Source: Ampullaceana balthica (taxonomy: Eukaryota; Mollusca; Gastropoda; Lymnaeidae). From it: a stretch of DNA of 64,000 bases. Under the pieces are notes generated by a model. It ran no database searches. It had not been told where the DNA came from and was given only the letters and a program-made list of their open reading frames with translations. This document shows, piece after piece, positions 57,745 through 64,000 of the stretch. Where the stretch lies: NCBI GenBank assembly GCA_944989445.1, contig CALYLW010000315.1:1-64000 (forward strand), in the 5' to 3' direction. Positions within the stretch are counted from its first letter, which is position 1; each line of letters opens with the position of its first letter. A program made the translations under genes and the position numbers.

Positions 57745-60700
57745 CTAGTTTATCTTTAAAATCAAGTTGCCAGTTGTACCAGTGTTGTTGATGACATCAT
57801 TCTGAGCTTTGTCAGCATCACCAAGTTTATAAGTTTTTCCTACTTGAGGTACCAGCCATCCTGTCTTCTGTCCTGCCCCAAGAGCTGCATGCATCTGTGT
57901 CCACTCATTCTAGGAAAGTCAGGAAATTATAAACTTTTAAAATCTTAATTATCTTTGATTTGGTTGAACAAAGCAACAAAGACATGAATAGTCTAAAATT
58001 TAAAAAAAGTTTTTTTAAAGAAATTAATAGATTTTCACTTGTCACTATCAATACCTTTGATTCAGCAAAATTCATAAATAATTTAGCATCAATATCCTTT
58101 TCTGGATTGATGTCCTAATTTCTCTTAACATTGTTGTTGTCTTAATGCTTTTACCATAGATAATTTTTTAAATACCTCATTTGTTGTCATCGTAGTTGAT
58201 AAACCCAAGATGCTGCTCTCTTTGCCCATACTCAAACGAGGATTTATCTCAATAGAACCTCTGCAGCCAATCACCTGATGATAACAAATATACTTCTATT
58301 TCTATATAGTGACACAGGCAAAGGTAGCTGCTACACAGCACACATAAATGCCTAACTCATCTAATACAGCAAATGTTAATCATCTTTTCTACTCAGTGTT
58401 GCATTTGCCACTAACCTCTGCAATTCAACACCAGCTAACATCTTAACCACGCAGAACATCATACAAACAACTCAATCAGAACTTCATCAGACTTAACTTT
58501 TAAAAAATTTTACCCCTAGGTGTACTTAGTATAAAATCTACATTTGCACCAATATTTTACATGTACCAATATCATTGTTTTGAGTTCCAATTTTTTACAT
58601 ATTATGTATCAGTTTCATTGTTATTTGAGTACCAGGATTACTTTTACATGTAATCATCTAACTGATCCAATGAACCAACTCTAGGAATAACCATTTATAT
58701 CACTCAGTAAACATCTTCCTAAATTCTGTACTGACATTGTTTTCCAGTAACAATCAATATTTTAATTTTCCTTAATATTGGCATTGCATAATGTGTCATT
58801 GTTTTCCAGTAACAATCAATATTTTAATTTTCCTTAATATTGGCATTGTATAATGTGTCAGGAATTCCAAATGGTTAATATGAAATGAAGATTAAACATT
58901 TCGCATTCTGAAGCCTCAAGGAAGATTTGAATTATTTTTTCATTTTTTTGCATAGGTTAATATATAAATGAATCATAAATTGCAAAAATAAATGGCTTCC
59001 CATTCCAATTTGAAAGTAAGGTTTTTTCTGGCTAAATCTAGAATATTTTTTTTAAGCAAATGATTTTTTAGAAATTAATTGAGAATGCTTGGATGTCTTT
59101 TGGTGAAAACCTCAATTTATTTTTTAAAACACTTAAACTCTCAACATAATCTATCTTTTAATATGATAGTCCCTTTTTTAACATACTCCCTCTGATCTCC
59201 ATCCTCTCTCCCATCTAGTACCTCCCTAATTTTAAAATCCTCATTCGCATCACAACCCTCCCACTATCCTACTTCTCATCACATTTCTACCTATAACTTA
59301 CCACTATCCTCCCTCTAAAGTTGACCAAGTTGAGGTCATTCTGTAGATTGACGTTGGCTAACATCTCAAGGACAATGTCCACTCCTCCACCAACTGCCTT
59401 CTGTAGATTAGAATAATCAAATGATACAGTATACAATTATTTAAGTTTAATTTATAAAAGATGTGTCAAATGAGATAATCAAATGATCATGTGAACAATT
59501 ATGTGAGTGTAATAAATGATATTAATGTATAAAAACAAAATTTAATTTGCCAAGTATATTTCTTAAACCATGCTTTTCTTCTGGATAATTTTCATATAAG
59601 TAACATTTTGTTGGCAAACTCAAGACAGAACTCTGTAACTCAGTTATCCTGTATCAACCTTTCTAATGATGTCCAGATCATTATTTTGCAATATTTCTGT
59701 CTTAAAACTTTTGTAACCTTTGCTGCACTTTGTCTTTAATTTAACACACATACTCAGTGGCCAGTTTGTACCATCAATAATTTAAAAGCGATGTTACTTT
59801 TATTTGTTACTCTAATTGTGCTTAGTATAAGCTATACATTTGTACCTATATTTTACATGTTCCATATATTGTTGCTTTGAGTTCAAATTTTTTTTTCATA
59901 TGTATCAGTATTATTGTTATTTGAGTACCAGGATTACTGTTACTCTTCTATTACCATTATTGTTATTGAAAAATTATTATTGTGAGTTCGAGTATTATTA
60001 AATAAGTACCTAAACTACTGGTTTATGTGTTACAGTAATATAGTTATAAAAGTACCATTATCATAGTTATACAATTACCAGTATTATAGTTAAACAAGTA
60101 CCAGTAATATAGTCATACAATTACCAGTATTATAGTTAAACAAGTACCAGTATTTGCTCCTGATATCCTTCCTCTCTGTGGTTGAACACAAAATCTGCAC
60201 CATTCTGTTTGACTAGCTCTTCTCCTTCTTTGGTTCCTGCTGTTCCTATAATACGTAGACCATTAGATTTGCCAATCTGAACCGCTGCCAAACCCACCTT
60301 GTAGATAAATTAAGATATAAGAACTCATTAGTAGAACATAAATTAAGAGCTCTATGGGCAAAATGCAATCCAAATAATTTACAAACATAAGTTCACACAA
60401 CACAACTGATCTTTAAAAGAATTTAAATTTTTTAATTTATTTTTTAGGTTTTGAGGTTTTGTATAAGCTTTGAAAATAAATCAAATACATGTTATAGTAA
60501 TGTCAGAAAATGCAGTTCGAGAGCATTCACACATGTAGAGCTGTTGATTTAAAGATTACTTATACAGTAGTTAATTTTAAAATTGCTTATAGAGTTGTAT
60601 AGTAAATAAAGTGAACAGAATTTGGGTGAGACTGCAATCAGGCTTATAGATTAGTAGATGGCTAACATGCAAACAGGGTATGAGTGAGCCTCAAACAGCG

Positions 60701-62683
60701 AACGTTTCAGCAAAGAGCCTTCTTCAACGAACTAATACTACACACATAAAACGAATAAAATAAATTAAAACTTAGCTGCGGTGATATTCAAAGAGAGCTC
60801 ACTCATACCCTGTTTGCATGTTAGCTATCAACTATATAGTAAATTGTATAAGATTAAGATTGACTTACTGCCCCACTGGCCCCATGAACTAAAACAGTTT
60901 CTCCTGGTTTGGCTTGAGCCCTGAATTAATACATTTGATTTATTTTACAACTTACAGAATTTAAAAACTTTTTTATTTGAGAATTTAAAAATACTTTGTT
61001 TATCATTTATAAATGTGCAAACTAAGTGATATTTTCTTTTAATTTAATCGTCATAATTTTAATCCCTATTTGTTAGTATTGTGGATTACATTTAGAATAT
61101 ACTAATGTAAGCACAATATTTTCATAAAAATTTTTAAAAACATACTTTGTTGCGATTTTAATTTTGGAACAAAAATCTTTATATTATTTTGTAACCTGTT
61201 TTAATACTGATTTAGTCTAGCCGTGCCTGGATTACAAATATTTATGTTTTTACCTGTAAAACAGATATTTATATGGTACCTGTAAGACAGCTACTATTTT
61301 GTATACAACACAAATATTTATGTTTTTACCTGAAGTAGAGAGCCTTGTAAGCTGTGTAGTACGGCACACCTAGTCCAGCTCCTTGCTCAAAGCTCAGCTT
61401 GTCATCAAGGCGGGCAATGTACTGGACATTGGCTGTGGCATATTCTGAATATGCCCCAGTTGTTGTCAGCATAGTCAGCACTCTGTCACCTTTCTACAAC
61501 CGACAAATTGTGCCACTTCATTTAAAGTTAAAGTTTATATAATGAAGAAAACAACTACTAAACAAATCAAAAACAGTAAAAAGTCATAGATTATTTTTTT
61601 AAAATCATTTTCATCTTTATTATAATCATGTTTACAGTAGCTGCTCATTCCTCATCCCTGCCACCCACAGACAATATGAGACTGGAACAAGCTTCTTAAA
61701 GGATCAGTTGAGACAACAATAATGGTTACATAAGAGTGTTGCCTGTTGCCTCCTCTACGAACTCAAGTCAATGATATCCTCCCCCGACCCCCCAAAATGA
61801 AGTCCTGCAAAGTATAATTTTCAAAGATAATGGCAGAACATCAACATTCATAGGAGCCATAATTATCAGAGTATTACTCATAGGCCCTTAATAAATAGAA
61901 GTAGACGTTATTTTACTGCACTGTTTCCAAGGGGAAGCCTTCTAGAAAATCTTATTGTAAAATAAATTAAGTTGAAGCTACAAGAATTTTTTTAAAGGAA
62001 GTCTCAGAAGGAAAAAAAAACTTTAAAGTCAAGAATGGAGGAATTAACCTTGAATTTTGTAACACCTGGTCCTACATCCTCAACCACACCTGCAGAGTCC
62101 TGGCCAGGTGTGTAAGGTAATGTAGGGACACGTGAGTAGGTTCCCGATCGGATGTAAGCATCCACTGGGTTTACACCAGCTGCTTGAACTTTTATGAGGA
62201 CCTGGGTGAGAAATTTTATCAAGATTAGCCTGTCTTCTAGTTTCAAAATTTGAGATGTCTACTTACATAAAAGAAGTAAAAGTGTTCAAATTTCTAGTGT
62301 ATCCAATTGCAAAGTGAAAAGGCTTAGAATAGTTAGAATAATACGGACAAAAATATGATGATCTATTTATGGCAGAATGATCTTCAATATTATCAATTTT
62401 ATTAGTACTATATGTATTAGCTTTTTGAGCCTAACATGTAGACATTGGACATCACTGACAATGATGTTTGATATATAAAACTATTGTTGCAATAGATAGA
62501 AATGTGCATTCTTAAAAATTCAACTAAATTTTATTGCAAATATTTTTTTTAAATCTAAGTCGAAAATTAAATAATTTTTTTTAAAATGCCAACCTCATTT
62601 GCTGCAGGAGTTGGTATTGGAATATTGGTCTCAAGTTTCAGGTTTTCTGGGCCTCCAAACTTTGCAACTCTAATTGCTCTCAT
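57745..62683 (-). CDS. CRYZ-like: Zeta-crystallin / NADPH:quinone reductase-like, copy C (8 coding exons, intact)
   Basis: Exons on the minus strand: 62594-62683, 62049-62201, 61330-61493, 60869-60920, 60148-60297, 59302-59400, 58176-58274, 57745-57909; GT-AG introns; 972 nt, 323 aa. Motifs: [82 protein letters not shown]-binding [19 protein letters not shown] across exons 4/5; [52 protein letters not shown]; end [12 protein letters not shown]. Exon boundaries coincide with those of copy A, with one extra codon each in exons 1, 2 and 7 and one fewer in exons 6 and 8. The exon 1 donor GAG/GTTGGC is weak. Predicted soluble NADPH-dependent quinone reductase, same role as copy A; the two are clearly diverged paralogs. 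Confidence 0.92.
58735..58858. repeat. 62-bp tandem duplication, intron 6 of copy C
   Basis: Two nearly identical copies beginning CATTGTTTTCCAGTAACAAT and ending GCATAATGTGT / GTATAATGTGT. Absent from copy B. Confidence 0.95.
60618..60830 (-). mobile_element. Penelope-like 3' tail flanked by a perfect 29-bp inverted repeat, intron 4 of copy C
   Basis: On the minus strand GTTCGTTGAAGAAGGCTCTT then TGCTGAAACGTTCG, the typical Penelope-like 3' terminal pattern. Arms 60661-60689 and 60797-60825 are perfect 29-bp inverses (inner part AACATGCAAACAGGGTATGA). Related to the intron 2 segment of copy A at 39480-39660. Confidence 0.65.
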
Positions 62684-63560
62684 GATTGGTTGGCTGAGAC
62701 GACTTAAACTCATTCAGAATCTTCACAAAAAAATGAAAACCAAAAGTATGTTCCCAAAAAATGACAATAATTTTATAACAGTATTTTCCTAGCAGTAAGT
62801 ATCTTATATTTTATTGGACAGTACAGTCAAACAACACTTACATGAAATAAATCATGAAGAAATGAAACAGTATGAAGTTTTCTAACAATTTTCAAATCTT
62901 TAAATATTATTAAATTTCAAATAAATATTCTAATACATGTAGTTTTGATCAATCACATTTCTCTTATAATATACTGTTTCAATTGGTTCAAAATAAACTC
63001 AAATCATATTTAAATAAATGTTTTATTCACATACTTGTACATATCGATCTGAAAATATAAGAAAAACAATAACCTTGTAGTTAAAAAATTCAATTTTTTA
63101 CATTTAAATACATACTATTTTAAAATGCTTAACTGAAAATCTTCCCTCACTAACTAATAAATATAACAAAATAAAATATCAATATATTTGTAACGTGAAA
63201 AATAGATAGTCATAATGTTGCTTATTTACCCAATAGCTGGACGGTGTATCTGTGTTATGTCCTAACAAATTTTATGTTGTTAGTTGCAACGTGACGGAAT
63301 GGTCTTAGAGTCATAAGTATCTAACAAATGTGTTACAAGAATCCATCGTTATCAAACTATGGCCTTAATATATTTTTTTACACACAAAGCTGACTTGCTT
63401 AAAAATTTAAATTTTTGTTCACACTTCACATTACTTCTTATTTCTTTAGCTGTACAATGTACATGTGTCGCCTTTAAATATATTATTTTTTTAAATTTTA
63501 ATATAAATTATTTGTTAAGGAAAAAAAACACAAGCAATTCAGAATGACTAAGCTCTTTAA
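62684..63560 (-). promoter_or_regulatory. Upstream region of copy C, homologous to that of copy B
   Basis: Shares ordered blocks with 53223-54560 (CATCGTTATCAAACTATGGC, GCAATTCAGAATGACTAAGC). Homology fades after about 63560, the probable edge of the duplicated unit. Individual promoter elements not assigned. Confidence 0.45.
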
Positions 63561-64000
63561 TGGGCGAAGAGATTTATTATTTATTTATTTATGTATTTTA
63601 TATTTGTAAGGGGAGGCAACCCGATGCTAGAGCTTGCCCAGGGCCGGATTTCCGCCTAGGCCCACAAGGCCCGGGTCTAGGGCCCCAGCCAGCCAAGGGG
63701 CCCCGGTGGTGGAATCTTTACATAAGCCCAAAAGCCTGGCTTCATTATCAAAAAGCTTTATCGAAAATAATAGTATAATAAATATTTTTACTACATTTTG
63801 CATACACTGCCCTAGTAGTCAAGTGCACGGGGTTCGTTTGTGTTGGTTTGTCATTGTAAGCCGCGTTCTGAGCTGCTGTTGTGATATTGTGGAGAAGGCG
63901 TAGGGTGGGTGTGACAGATTGCACCACCAGCAAAAAACTGCACGACCCCGACTTCCCCCCTCCCCATACCACACACAGGACAAGACACCGCCCGAGCCGG
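63561..64000. other. Window edge with possible start of a hAT-type element
   Basis: CAGGGCCGGATTTCCGCCTA at about 63640 followed by a GC-rich GGCCC segment resembles the start of short hAT-type repeats such as that at 50554-50691 (CAGGGGCGGATTAAG). No right end or target duplication is visible before the window ends. Confidence 0.35.

Overview
This is eukaryotic, AT-rich, repeat-dense animal DNA. There is no operon structure; the host genes are split by GT-AG introns and most of the window is tandem repeats and transposable elements. The mix (an RTE-type LINE with a TAAG tail, a Gmr1-like LTR element, Penelope-like remnants, many hAT-type MITEs and a zeta-crystallin-type gene family) suggests an invertebrate, most plausibly a mollusc such as a gastropod. 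The taxon is an inference; no lineage-specific gene is present.

Layout. 0-8.5 kb: no recognisable gene, several degenerate minisatellites with many small indels. 8.5-10.7 kb: an 18-bp tandem array split by a 1.9-kb hAT-derived element that carries a broken BED zinc finger and a nested 259-bp hAT MITE. 11-19.5 kb: 36-bp and 64-bp minisatellites, a decayed inverted hAT relative, dispersed repeats and a 0.9-kb CA-rich microsatellite. 19.5-22.7 kb: a full-length RTE-type retrotransposon with an intact 1004-aa endonuclease/reverse transcriptase, inserted in a 24-bp minisatellite (to 23.67 kb). 23.7-24.7 kb: a frameshifted Penelope-like remnant. 25.75-26.8 kb: a dispersed repeat split by a 760-bp hAT MITE. 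27.2-34.3 kb: a 58-bp minisatellite split by a 6458-bp LTR retrotransposon with near-identical LTRs, 5-bp target duplication and one intact 1496-aa Gag-Pol whose domain order is PR-INT-RT-RNaseH. 35.6-37.1 kb: about 60 nearly identical 24-bp units.

38.6-62.7 kb holds the host genes: three zeta-crystallin/NADPH:quinone reductase-like (CRYZ-like) paralogs, each of eight coding exons with matching boundaries. Copy A (+) and copy C (-) read as intact 322- and 323-aa proteins. Copy B (-), a recent duplicate of C by shared intron and upstream sequence, has a +1 frameshift in exon 3 and a lost splice donor after exon 7, so it is probably a pseudogene. A and B are convergent; B and C are in tandem.

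The most unusual observations are two minisatellites that grew on 5' splice sites of these paralogs (14 copies of the exon 6 donor in B; 4 copies of the exon 7 end in A, one offering an in-frame alternative donor), the non-canonical pol order of the LTR element, and the repeated pattern of transposons landing inside tandem arrays. All sequence comparisons were made by eye within the window; no database search was possible.
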